Of a stretch of 64,000 nt of DNA, positions 20,685 to 30,866 are shown piece by piece. The DNA lies in NCBI RefSeq assembly GCF_036226525.1, contig NZ_CP108487.1, positions 8,370,001 through 8,434,000 of the forward strand, read 5' to 3'. Positions within the stretch are counted from its first letter, which is position 1; each line of letters begins with the position of its first letter. Position numbers and translations under genes: made by a program. Under the pieces are notes generated by a model. That model made no database searches. It was not told the DNA's origin and worked only from the letters and a program-made list of their open reading frames with translations. This DNA comes from Kribbella sp. NBC_01245. GTDB lineage: Bacteria; Actinomycetota; Actinomycetes; Propionibacteriales; Kribbellaceae.

Positions 20685-20762
20685 AAGAGTGGGGGCAGGC
20701 GGATCAACGCAAGAGTGGGGGCAGGCGGATCAACGCAAGAGCGGATACGGGCGAATCAGCGG
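20675..20762. repeat. 26-bp tandem repeat, about 3.4 units
   Basis: Units begin at 20675, 20701, 20727 and 20753. The first two are nearly identical (ATCAACGCAAGAGTGGGGGC core), the third diverges in its second half, and the fourth is truncated and runs into the last codons of the transglutaminase-like gene. The first unit shares bases with the right arm of the adjacent inverted repeat. Confidence 0.85.
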
Positions 20763-21628
20763 AGGGAGGAAGGCGTTCGGAGAGGTGTGGGGCGGTGGTG
20801 GCCGGTGGGGGAGAGTGTCTGGATGGTGGCGGTGGGCCGGAGGGGTGGGACGTAAAGGGCCGTAAGAGTGGCGTCGGCGTCGGCGGTGTCGGCGGTGTCG
20901 GCGGCTAGGAGAAGGGTGGCGAGGGTGTCGGTGGGGGTTAGGTCTTCGGGGAGGTCGGCGGACATTTCGCCCCAGATGTCCCAGAGGAGGAGTTCGTCGC
21001 GCATGCGGTGGGCTAGTTCCAGGTAGACGTAGTCGCGGATGAACCAGGGGCCCTTGAGGTCGTCGGTCGCGCCGTACAGGTCGGGGTCGATCAGGCCCTT
21101 GCGGTAGTCGGTCCACACCTGGGCAGCACTGAGCATTACGCCAGGCGGCAGGTCCAACGGGTCGAACGACCAGTCGCCGGCAGGGTCCAGTTGGGTGTCG
21201 GCCCAGACCCAGCGGGAGCCGTTCCAGTATTCGGTGACTACGTGGTCGTGGTTGAAGTCCGGCGCGAAGTACGTGGCGAAGCCGATTCGGCTCCGGGCCG
21301 GGATGCCCTTGTGGCGAAGGGCGGAGACCGTCAGCAGGGTGTAGTCGCGGCAGCAGCCGACCACTCGGTCGAAAGACTCGCGCGGCACCGCCAGCTCACA
21401 ACCATTGCGGTTCTGGTCGACGGTGAGCAGGGTGTCGATCCAGCGGTTGTCGATCTCCGCGAGGCGGTCGCCGGTGAACTCGATACCGCCGCCGCGATAG
21501 TGGATCAGCGTGTTGCGTACGACTTCGCCGATCCCCGGCAGGTCCGACGGCAAGGCGTCGATCAGGCCGACGTACGGGCCAGGGTCGCTGTAGACGGACT
21601 GGCGGGCGTAGTCATCCAGCGTAGGCAT
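20756..21628 (-). CDS. Transglutaminase-like protein
   Basis: 290 residues from ATG 21628 (GGAG six bases before). The transglutaminase/protease-like core has the Cys-His-Asp triad in order: Cys in VVGCCRDYTLLTVSALRHKG, His in NHDHVVTEYWNGSRW and Asp in VWADTQLDP. No signal peptide is visible, so it is probably cytosolic. The last 60 residues are low complexity (ADTADTADADA, then a Pro/Thr/Arg-rich tail) and are encoded over GTCGGCG repeats and the edge of a 26-bp tandem repeat, suggesting that this end has drifted. It follows the MerR gene by 15 bases and is likely its operon partner. Substrate unknown. Confidence 0.82.
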   Translation of the reverse strand: MPTLDDYARQSVYSDPGPYVGLIDALPSDLPGIGEVVRNTLIHYRGGGIEFTGDRLAEIDNRWIDTLLTVDQNRNGCELAVPRESFDRVVGCCRDYTLLTVSALRHKGIPARSRIGFATYFAPDFNHDHVVTEYWNGSRWVWADTQLDPAGDWSFDPLDLPPGVMLSAAQVWTDYRKGLIDPDLYGATDDLKGPWFIRDYVYLELAHRMRDELLLWDIWGEMSADLPEDLTPTDTLATLLLAADTADTADADATLTALYVPPLRPTATIQTLSPTGHHRPTPLRTPSSLR

Positions 21629-21643
21629 GGTTGCTCCTAGCAA

Positions 21644-22462
21644 CTAGCGGGAAACAGGTTGGGCGATGTGCACGCTCGGCTGGTCGGTGGGACCGGCCAT
21701 GAAAGCGGGCAGGTAGATCTCGCGTACGGAGCCGGCGCGGGGGAGTGCGGAGTCGGCGATCCACACCTCGAGCAGGTCGTAGGCGAACATGATGCGCGGG
21801 AAGAAACACTCGTCCCGGCTGATCGTGCAAAAGGCTTCGGTATGCGCCGGTTCGACCCGCAGCGCGATCGGCCCACGCGGGTCCGCCGTACCCTCAAATG
21901 GCACGCAGATCTCGATCTCGCCCGCGCTGTCCGGCGTCACGTACCCGTGGTAAATCACCCAGCTCTCGCCAGTCATCGCAACACCGGCGGCGGCAAGGTG
22001 CTCACAGATGTACGTCGTATTGCCGACGATCTCGCCAACCAACCCAGGCTGATCGGTCGACGTACGGATCGACGCGATCTTGGTATCCGGCACGTCCCGA
22101 GTACTCACCGGCCGCGCCGGAAAATCCCCACCGGTCCGGGTGAACCGGGCCCGGATCCACTCGAGCGCACTCTTCCGCGCAGCGACTTCGGCCTGCTGCT
22201 CGTGCCACCAACGGTCCAACTGGTGCGCAGCCTCTTCGTCGGTCCCACGCAGTACGTCGGTGACGGTGGCGAGCGGCATCCCCAGCTGCCGCAGCACGCT
22301 GATCCGCCGGGCGCGTTCGAGCTGCGACGGCGAGTACAGGCGATACCCGTTCGACGGATCGACTGACGCCGGCGGCAGCAGGCCGGATTCGTCGTACAGC
22401 CGAAGGGCCTTTTGCGACAACCCCGCCCGGCGCCCGAACTCCCCGATCGTCAGTGCATCCAT
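21644..22462 (-). CDS. MerR-family regulator with GyrI-like effector-binding domain
   Basis: 272 residues. The N-terminal MerR winged helix is clear (LTIGEFGRRAGLSQKALRLY, then DPSNGYRLYSPSQLERARRI), followed by a dimerisation helix (about 75-105). A C-terminal domain of the BmrR/GyrI effector-binding kind (about 125-250) contains IYHGYVTPDSAGEIEICVPF and IALRVEPAHTEAFCTISRDE. These regulators usually bind small organic ligands and activate promoters with long spacers. Such a promoter is seen just upstream (19-base spacer), consistent with self-control. It lies in an operon with the transglutaminase-like gene. Confidence 0.9.
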   Translation of the reverse strand: MDALTIGEFGRRAGLSQKALRLYDESGLLPPASVDPSNGYRLYSPSQLERARRISVLRQLGMPLATVTDVLRGTDEEAAHQLDRWWHEQQAEVAARKSALEWIRARFTRTGGDFPARPVSTRDVPDTKIASIRTSTDQPGLVGEIVGNTTYICEHLAAAGVAMTGESWVIYHGYVTPDSAGEIEICVPFEGTADPRGPIALRVEPAHTEAFCTISRDECFFPRIMFAYDLLEVWIADSALPRAGSVREIYLPAFMAGPTDQPSVHIAQPVSR

Positions 22463-22469
22463 GCCAGGA

Positions 22470-22500
22470 AGTCTGGCCCCTACCCCAAGGTCAAGGTCAA
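22470..22500 (-). promoter_or_regulatory. Probable MerR-type promoter with 19-base spacer
   Basis: On the minus strand TTGACC (22500-22495) and CAGACT (22475-22470) are separated by 19 bases, the stretched spacing typical of MerR-controlled promoters. GACCTTG motifs repeat across the spacer. The predicted transcript start would fall at the merR ATG (22462), implying a leaderless mRNA. Confidence 0.45.
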
Positions 22501-22524
22501 AGAACCCGAGGCAAGGTCAACCAT

Positions 22525-22624
22525 CACTTTGCATTCATTCGTCGGAATCCGCCCTCTGGCCACAGCGGACCGGTGCGGGTTGGCAGTCGGGTGAGGGCGG
22601 ATTCCGACGAATGAATGCAAAGTG
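22525..22624. repeat. 32-bp perfect inverted repeat with 36-base centre
   Basis: Arms at 22525-22556 and 22593-22624 are exact reverse complements over 32 bases (left arm starts CACTTTGCATTCATTCGTCG). It lies between the end of glgX and the start of the merR operon, so it could terminate glgX. The arm length and shared core with the repeat at 20597 point instead to a dispersed palindromic element. Confidence 0.9.
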
Positions 22625-22707
22625 GGAAGGGCCCGCGCCTTTGGTCAGAGGGGACCGATGATGGGCGACACGCCGTGTCACAAGGGCCCGATGATCGGAA
22701 GGGGAGG

Positions 22708-24798
<2,091 letters not shown>

Positions 24799-25014
24799 AT
24801 TCTGCCCGTCACCACCGACAGGCCAAGGGGACGAGGGTCACATCACCCCTCTTTGTCACGTCAAACCTAGGTAAAACCGCGCAAATAGCTGAACCGGTGT
24901 CCATGAGATAGCCATTGCGAGCACTAGCGCGCAGTGATAGAAACGAATGAACTGTAACTAACTGTCCGCGGAATACGCCTTCCATGTTCATGCTTTACGG
25001 CAAGGAGACAGTTG

Positions 25015-26289
25015 ATGCGCACCCCCAAGTTCCTCATCACTCTCACCACCCTCCTCGCCGTACTCACGGCATGCGGCGGTGAGGGCGGTTCCGGTGCCGG
25101 TGACGTGAAGGTCCCGGACGACCCGGCCCAGGTCAAAGGCGACATCACGTACGCCATCTGGGACGTGAACCAGCAGCCCGCCATGCAGGAGGTCGTGAAG
25201 GCCTTCAACCAGACCTATCCGGGCGTGAAGGTCTCGATCTCGCTGGCCACCTTCGACCAGTACTTCACCAAGCTGAAGACGCAGGCCTCCAGCGACAACC
25301 TGCCCGACGTGTTCTGGATGAACGGCCCGAACTTCCAGCTCTTCGCGGCGAACAAGCAGCTCGCGCCGGTCGCCAACCTCGCCGACGCCAAGAACTACCC
25401 GCAGGCGCTCAACGACCTCTACTCGCTCGACGGCACCCAGTTCGGCGTTCCGAAGGACTTCGACACGATCGCCCTTTGGTACAACAAGAAGCTCTTCGCG
25501 GACGCCGGCGTGGCCGCGCCGACGGCCGAGTGGACCTGGGACGACTACAAGTCCACCGCGGCCAAGCTGAAGACGGCGCTCGGGCCCAAGGGCATCTTCG
25601 CCACTGGTGACGAATTGGGGAACCAGGGCAACTGGTACCCGGCGATCCTCAGCAATGGCGGCCACATCATCAAGGACGGCAAGTCCGGGTTCGGCGATGC
25701 CAAGACGGTCGAGGCGCTGCAGTTCTGGTCGGACATGGTCAAGCAGGGCTACACCCCGAGTGCGGCCCAGGGCGCCGACATCCGCGGGCGCGACCGGTTC
25801 TTCGCCGGCAAGGCCGCGATGATGTGGAACGGCAACTGGCTCGTCTCGGCCGCGCTCAAGTCGCCGGTCAAGGACGATCTGGCCATCCTGCCGTTGCCCA
25901 AGGCCCCTAGTGGTGACCGCAAGACCGTCATCCACGGCATCGGCAACGTGATGAGCGCCAAGACGAAGAGCCCGGAGGCGGCGGCCGCGTTCCTCTCGTT
26001 CCTCGGTGGCAAGGAGGCCGCTCTGATCCAGGCGAAGGCGGGCGCCGCCAACCCGGCGTACAACGGGACTCAGACCGACTTCGTGAAGTCCGCGCCGTAC
26101 GCGTTGCAGACGTTCATCGACGCGGCCGCGCAGTACTCCGAGCCGTATCCGGTCAGCAAGGACACCGCCGTCTGGAACAAGCTCGAGACCGACCTGATCC
26201 TCCCGGCCCTCGGTGGCGACAAGCCGATGTCCGAGGTCGGCGCGGAGGTCGCCGCCAAAATGGACGAGGCACTGGGCAAGGAGAAGTGA
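25015..26289 (+). CDS. Sugar ABC transporter substrate-binding lipoprotein
   Basis: 424 residues; captures an unidentified oligo- or monosaccharide outside the membrane (family 1 solute-binding protein). A lipoprotein signal is visible: MRTPKFLITLTTLLAVLTAC, lipidated Cys at about 20. The mature part has YAIWDVNQQPAMQEVVKAFN and the usual mid-protein region GKAAMMWNGNWLVS. ATG 25015 is preferred over the adjacent TTG because GGAGA lies eight bases upstream. It is the first gene of a five-gene operon (two permeases, two oxidoreductases). No ATPase is encoded, so a shared MsiK-type ATPase is expected elsewhere. Confidence 0.93.
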   Translation: MRTPKFLITLTTLLAVLTACGGEGGSGAGDVKVPDDPAQVKGDITYAIWDVNQQPAMQEVVKAFNQTYPGVKVSISLATFDQYFTKLKTQASSDNLPDVFWMNGPNFQLFAANKQLAPVANLADAKNYPQALNDLYSLDGTQFGVPKDFDTIALWYNKKLFADAGVAAPTAEWTWDDYKSTAAKLKTALGPKGIFATGDELGNQGNWYPAILSNGGHIIKDGKSGFGDAKTVEALQFWSDMVKQGYTPSAAQGADIRGRDRFFAGKAAMMWNGNWLVSAALKSPVKDDLAILPLPKAPSGDRKTVIHGIGNVMSAKTKSPEAAAAFLSFLGGKEAALIQAKAGAANPAYNGTQTDFVKSAPYALQTFIDAAAQYSEPYPVSKDTAVWNKLETDLILPALGGDKPMSEVGAEVAAKMDEALGKEK

Positions 26290-27158
26290 AGTCCGACGGC
26301 CGCTGGCCCTGGCTTTTTGTCGGGCCGACGTTCGCCGGGGTGCTCGTCTTCTACCTGTGGCCGTTGGGTAAGACGCTGTACGACAGTTTCACCGAGATCG
26401 GGCCGTTCGGCGGCAGCACCTGGGTCGGCGCTGAGAACTACAGCCGGCTCGTCGCCGACGGCGAGGTCTATCGGGCGATCCTCAACACCGTCGTCTACAC
26501 CGCGATCGTGCTGCTCGGCATCCCGTTGGCGGTGGTCTTCGCGAGCCTGATGAACCGCCCGGGCCTGCGCTTCGCGATGGTCTACCGCACCCTGTTCTTC
26601 CTGCCGTACGTCGCGATGCCGACGGCCATCTCGCTGGTCTGGCGGATCATCTACAACGGCGACTACGGCGTACTCAACCAGGCCCTCGGGGTGATCGGGA
26701 TCGACGGCCCGACGTGGATCTCGACCGAGTGGTTCGCGTTGGTCGCGGTCGGCCTGGTCGGGTTGTGGATGTCGATCGGGTTCAACCTGATCGTGCTGTC
26801 GGCCGGGCTCAAGGGCATCCCCTCCGAGCTGTACGAGGCGGCCGCGCTCGACGGCGCCGGCCGGTTGCAGCAGTTCCGGGCGATCACCGTGCCGTTGCTG
26901 ACGCCGTCGATCTTCTTCCTCTCGGTCATCACCACGATCGCCGGCTTCCAGCTGTTCGACATGTTGTTCGCGCTGCTCGGCCCGACGAACCCGGTGATGC
27001 CGAAGACCCAGTCACTGGTCTTCCTCTTCTACAACGCCGCCTTCGATAACAACGAGCGCGGGTACGGCGCTGCCGTCGCCGTCCTGATCCTGCTGGTGGT
27101 CGGGCTGCTGACGTTGTTCCAGTTCCGCTTCCAGCGCCGGTGGGTGAGTTATGACTAA
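26286..27158 (+). CDS. Sugar ABC transporter permease (MalF type)
   Basis: 290 residues with six predicted membrane helices, beginning WLFVGPTFAGVLVFYLWPLG. The EAA loop that contacts the ATPase is EAAALDGAGRLQQFRAITVP. The GTG start overlaps the stop of the binding-protein gene by four bases, so translation is coupled. It forms the membrane channel with the next gene. The length is that of MalF-like sugar permeases lacking the large periplasmic insert. Confidence 0.93.
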   Translation: MKSDGRWPWLFVGPTFAGVLVFYLWPLGKTLYDSFTEIGPFGGSTWVGAENYSRLVADGEVYRAILNTVVYTAIVLLGIPLAVVFASLMNRPGLRFAMVYRTLFFLPYVAMPTAISLVWRIIYNGDYGVLNQALGVIGIDGPTWISTEWFALVAVGLVGLWMSIGFNLIVLSAGLKGIPSELYEAAALDGAGRLQQFRAITVPLLTPSIFFLSVITTIAGFQLFDMLFALLGPTNPVMPKTQSLVFLFYNAAFDNNERGYGAAVAVLILLVVGLLTLFQFRFQRRWVSYD

Positions 27159-27969
27159 AGGCAGCAATCGCTGGGCGCACGTCGTGCTCATCGTCGGCAG
27201 TCTGGTGATGATGTTCCCGTTCATCTGGCAGCTCAAGCTCTCGATCTCGACCCAGGCCGAGGCGACCGCCGTACCGCCCGACCTCGTGCCCGGCGGCATC
27301 GAATGGCGGAACTTCGTCGAGGTCTTCGAGCGGCTGCCGTTCCTCGACCAGTTCTGGGTCTCGGTGGCGGTCACCTCGGCCCGGACCATCGGCCAGTTGG
27401 TGCTCTGCTCGATGGCCGGCTACGCCTTCGCGCGGATGCGGTTCCGGCTCAAAGGCGTACTGCTTGCGTTGATCCTGTCGATCCTGATGGTGCCGTCTCA
27501 GGTCTACCTGATCCCGCAGTACCAGCTGATCCAGAAGCTGGGCTGGCTGGACACGATCCAGGGCATCGTTGCCCCCGGCATCTTCAGCGCGTTCGGCACC
27601 TTCCTGATGATGCAGTTCTTCCGGTCGATCCCGGTCGAGCTGGAGGAGGCCGCCCGGCTCGACGGCTGCAACCCGTGGCAGACGTTCTGGCGAGTAGTGC
27701 TGCCGGTCGCCAAACCCGGCCTGATCTCACTGGCCATCATCACCACGCTCACCTCATGGGGTGATCTGCTCTGGCCGCTGGTCGTCAGCTCGTCACCCGA
27801 GCGGATGCCGCTGGCGGTGGGACTCGCCACGCTGAGTGGGTACCAGGGCAGTATCTCGGTGGGCGTCATGATGGCGGCGGCCCTGATGGCGATGGCGCCG
27901 ATCCTGGTGCTGTTCGTCGTACTGCAGCGCCGGGTGGTCGAAGGCATCGCGTTCTCCGGACTCAAGTAA
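27151..27969 (+). CDS. Sugar ABC transporter permease (MalG type)
   Basis: 272 residues, six predicted membrane helices, starting inside the end of the preceding gene (8-base overlap). The family pattern is clear: MMFPFIWQLKLSIST near the N-terminus, the EAA loop EEAARLDGCNPWQTFWRVVL and a C-terminus RRVVEGIAFSGLK typical of MalG/MsmG proteins. It pairs with the upstream permease. Confidence 0.93.
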   Translation: MTKGSNRWAHVVLIVGSLVMMFPFIWQLKLSISTQAEATAVPPDLVPGGIEWRNFVEVFERLPFLDQFWVSVAVTSARTIGQLVLCSMAGYAFARMRFRLKGVLLALILSILMVPSQVYLIPQYQLIQKLGWLDTIQGIVAPGIFSAFGTFLMMQFFRSIPVELEEAARLDGCNPWQTFWRVVLPVAKPGLISLAIITTLTSWGDLLWPLVVSSSPERMPLAVGLATLSGYQGSISVGVMMAAALMAMAPILVLFVVLQRRVVEGIAFSGLK

Positions 27970-27981
27970 AGGACCTCTGAC

Positions 27982-28989
27982 TTGCTGAACGATCTGACCG
28001 TTGGCCTGATCGGCGCGGGCAATATCGCCCACGTCCACATCGCCGCCTGGAAAGCCCTCGGCGCCCGCGTCCTCGTGCACTCCGCGGCGGGTGCACCCGA
28101 GTTCGCCGCACAGTACGGCGTGGAGGCTGTCGCGTCGTACGACGAGTTGCTGGCGGAGGTGGAGTTCGTCGACATCGTCACGCCTTCGCCGACGCACAAG
28201 CAGGTCGCGCTGCAGGCGATTGGCGCAGGGCGTGACGTCATCTGTGAGAAACCGCTGTCGCTCACGGCCGAGGACGCCGCCGAGATGTCCGCAAAGGCCA
28301 TAGCGGCCGGGGTACGGCTCTACCCGGCACACGTTGTCCGGTACTTCCCGGCGTACGCGTCGGCCCATGCCGCCGTACAGGAGGGACGGATCGGCAAGGT
28401 GGCCGTGGCGCGCTACTTCCGGGTGGCGAGCACTCCGGCGGTAGCAGGTTGGTACCGGGAGGTGGCCCGCTCTGGTGGCGTGATCATGGACCTGATGGTT
28501 CACGACCTCGACCAGGCCCGGTGGACGTGTGGCGAGGTGGACACCGTGTACGCCGTGCAGAGCCCGCCAACCGTGGATGGGATCAGCCCTGTCAACGTGG
28601 CGGCACACGTGACGCTTACGCACACCAGTGGCGCGATTAGCCATCTACGGGCGACGTGGGGCGCTACTGGTACCAAGTTCCGCTCTGGCTTCTCTATTGC
28701 GGGGGAGCGCGGGAAGCTCGAGTACTCGTCTGCTGTCCAGACTGGCATCGAGGAAGAGCTGCAAGAGGCAGAGGCGGGTGACCTGCTCATACCCGCGTCA
28801 ACGCTCTACGAGAGCCCGTACCTGACACAGCTGCGGGAGTTCGCTCAAGCGCTCAGAGGCGGTCCACCCCCGCGGGTGACGGCCGAAGACGGCGCGGCCG
28901 CGGTCTACCTGGCCGAGGCGGCCCGCGAATCCATGGCGACCGGCCAAGCCGTCTCGATGTCCGCCTTCCGGAACGGAGCAACCGCATGA
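27982..28989 (+). CDS. Gfo/Idh/MocA-family oxidoreductase
   Basis: 335 residues; probably an NAD(P)-dependent sugar or inositol dehydrogenase. The Rossmann motif VGLIGAGNIAHVHIAAW is near the N-terminus, the catalytic Lys lies in ICEKPLSLTAED (about 90) and the C-terminal domain has GGVIMDLMVHDLDQARW with the family Asp and His. The TTG start has AAAGGA eight bases before. It is co-transcribed with the sugar transporter and overlaps the next paralogous gene by four bases. The pair suggests oxidation of the imported sugar or its glycoside, as in stepwise keto-glycoside routes; the substrate is unknown. Confidence 0.88.
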   Translation: MLNDLTVGLIGAGNIAHVHIAAWKALGARVLVHSAAGAPEFAAQYGVEAVASYDELLAEVEFVDIVTPSPTHKQVALQAIGAGRDVICEKPLSLTAEDAAEMSAKAIAAGVRLYPAHVVRYFPAYASAHAAVQEGRIGKVAVARYFRVASTPAVAGWYREVARSGGVIMDLMVHDLDQARWTCGEVDTVYAVQSPPTVDGISPVNVAAHVTLTHTSGAISHLRATWGATGTKFRSGFSIAGERGKLEYSSAVQTGIEEELQEAEAGDLLIPASTLYESPYLTQLREFAQALRGGPPPRVTAEDGAAAVYLAEAARESMATGQAVSMSAFRNGATA

Positions 28990-29993
28990 AGGTCGCTCTC
29001 GCGTCGTTCGCCCACACCCACGCAGCGTCATACGCACGGATCCTCAAGAGCCTCCCGGATGTCGAGGTCCTCTCGGCCGACCCCGACGGTGCCGCGGCGC
29101 CCGACCCCGGCCCGCGCGGTCTGGCCTTCGCCGTCGAACAGGGCATCCCGTACGTCGACACCTATGACCAGTTGTTCGCGTGGGGCCCGGACGCGGTCGT
29201 CGTCACCAGCGAGAACGCGTACCACCGAGCCCTGGTCGAACGCGCCGCGGCGGAAGGCGTGCACGTGCTGTGCGAGAAGCCGCTCGCGACTGAGGTCGCC
29301 GACGCCGAAGCCATGGTCGAGGCGTGTACGGCGGCCGGGGTGATCCTGATGACGGCGTATCCCGTCCGCTTCGCGCCGTCGTACGCGAGTCTGCGCGCCT
29401 CGGTCGAAGCCGGCCGCGTGGGAGACCTCTTCGCCGTACTCGGGACGAACAATGGGCAGATCCCGCACGCTCAGCGGCAGTGGTTCACCGATCCGGAGTT
29501 GGCCGGAGGTGGTGCGTTGGTCGACCACACCGTGCACTGCGCCGACCTGATCGACGGTTTGACCGGGGGAGTGGAGGCGGCTCGTGTCTACGCGGCGGCG
29601 AACCACGTCCTCCATGCGGACAAGGGCGTTTCGGTCGAGACCGGCGGGCTGGTCACCATCCAGTACAAGAACGGGCTGATGGCAACGATCGACTGTTCGT
29701 GGAGCCAGCCGGACAACGCGCCGACCTGGGGCGGGCTGACGCTGCAGGTCACGGGCACGCACGGCTCCATCGAGATCGCGCCGTTCGCTCCGCACGTCGG
29801 CGGGACCGACGCGACTGGCGAGGTCCATCTGCCGGTGGGCGCCGATCTCGACGGGTTGATGCTGGCCGAGTTCCTCACCGCGGTTCGCACTGGCACAATT
29901 CCCCAGCCGGATGGTTACGTCGGCGTCCGCACCCTGAAGATCGTGGACGCCGCGCGGCGGTCCGCCAAGACTGGTCAGCCTGTGGACCTGTGA
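28986..29993 (+). CDS. Gfo/Idh/MocA-family oxidoreductase (second copy)
   Basis: 335 residues, the same length as its upstream neighbour but clearly divergent. The N-terminus reads VALASFAHTHAASYARILKS, without the classical GxGxxG, which is seen in some members of the family. The catalytic Lys is in VLCEKPLATEV (about 97), and GGALVDHTVHCADLIDGLTG supplies the Asp and His. It is translationally coupled (ATGA) to the preceding gene and is the last gene of the sugar uptake operon. Because the first motif is altered, the cofactor may be bound differently or held tightly. Confidence 0.87.
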   Translation: MKVALASFAHTHAASYARILKSLPDVEVLSADPDGAAAPDPGPRGLAFAVEQGIPYVDTYDQLFAWGPDAVVVTSENAYHRALVERAAAEGVHVLCEKPLATEVADAEAMVEACTAAGVILMTAYPVRFAPSYASLRASVEAGRVGDLFAVLGTNNGQIPHAQRQWFTDPELAGGGALVDHTVHCADLIDGLTGGVEAARVYAAANHVLHADKGVSVETGGLVTIQYKNGLMATIDCSWSQPDNAPTWGGLTLQVTGTHGSIEIAPFAPHVGGTDATGEVHLPVGADLDGLMLAEFLTAVRTGTIPQPDGYVGVRTLKIVDAARRSAKTGQPVDL

Positions 29994-30086
29994 TGTGAGT
30001 GGTCCGATACCGTGCCTGAAGTGACTGGCGGGTAGCAGTAGGGTGGCCAGTTGAGTCTGGAACGGGATCAACCGAGGAGCTGAGGC

Positions 30087-30866
30087 ATGGGCGAGTTCGT
30101 CAATCTGACGGTGGCCGACGGAGTGGGCACGATCCGGCTGGACCGGCCGAAGATGAACGCGCTGAACGTGCAGGTCCAGGAGGAGATCCGGGCCGCCGCC
30201 ACCGAGGCCGCGACGAACGACGACGTGCGCGCCGTGGTGATCTGGGGTGGCGAGCGGGTTTTCGCCGCCGGCGCGGACATCAAGGAGATGGCCGACATGT
30301 CGTACGCCGACATGGTCAAGCGCTCCGGCCCGCTGCAGTCCTCGCTCAGCGCGGTCGCGTCGATCCCGAAACCGACTGTGGCGGCCATCACCGGCTACGC
30401 CCTCGGCGGCGGGTGTGAGCTCGCGCTCTGCGCCGACTACCGGATCGCGGCCGATGACGCCAAACTCGGCCAGCCCGAGATCCTGCTCGGCATCATCCCC
30501 GGCGCCGGCGGTACCCAGCGGCTGTCCCGGTTGATCGGCCCGTCCAAGGCCAAGGACCTGATCTACACCGGCCGCTTCGTCGACGCGGCCGAATCGCTCC
30601 AGCTCGGCCTGGTGGACAAGGTCGTCCCGGCCGCCGAGGTGTACGACGCCGCCGTCGCGTGGGCCTCGCAGTTCAGCAAGGGCGCGTCCCTGGCACTGCG
30701 CGCGGCCAAGGAGTCGATCGACAGCGGCCTCGGGGTCGACCTGGCCACCGGCCTGGAGATCGAGCGTCAGCAGTTCGCGGGCCTCTTCGCCACCGAGGAC
30801 CGTTCCATCGGCATGAAGTCATTCGTACAGAGCGGCCCCGGCAAGGCCGAGTTCAAGGGACAGTGA
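30087..30866 (+). CDS. Enoyl-CoA hydratase / crotonase family protein
   Basis: 259 residues, usual length for crotonases. Hydrates 2-enoyl-CoA in beta-oxidation-type pathways. The oxyanion-hole segments are present: FAAGADIKEMADM and ITGYALGGGCELALCADY. The second catalytic Glu falls in LGQPEILLGIIPGAGGTQRL, so the enzyme should be a true hydratase rather than one of the many family variants. Its stop overlaps the start of a methyltransferase gene (TGATG). Specific substrate unknown. Confidence 0.92.
   Translation: MGEFVNLTVADGVGTIRLDRPKMNALNVQVQEEIRAAATEAATNDDVRAVVIWGGERVFAAGADIKEMADMSYADMVKRSGPLQSSLSAVASIPKPTVAAITGYALGGGCELALCADYRIAADDAKLGQPEILLGIIPGAGGTQRLSRLIGPSKAKDLIYTGRFVDAAESLQLGLVDKVVPAAEVYDAAVAWASQFSKGASLALRAAKESIDSGLGVDLATGLEIERQQFAGLFATEDRSIGMKSFVQSGPGKAEFKGQ

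Noticed and set aside
20675-20762. 26-bp repeats as a CRISPR array
   Set aside because: The units are directly adjacent with no spacers, and no cas genes are nearby.
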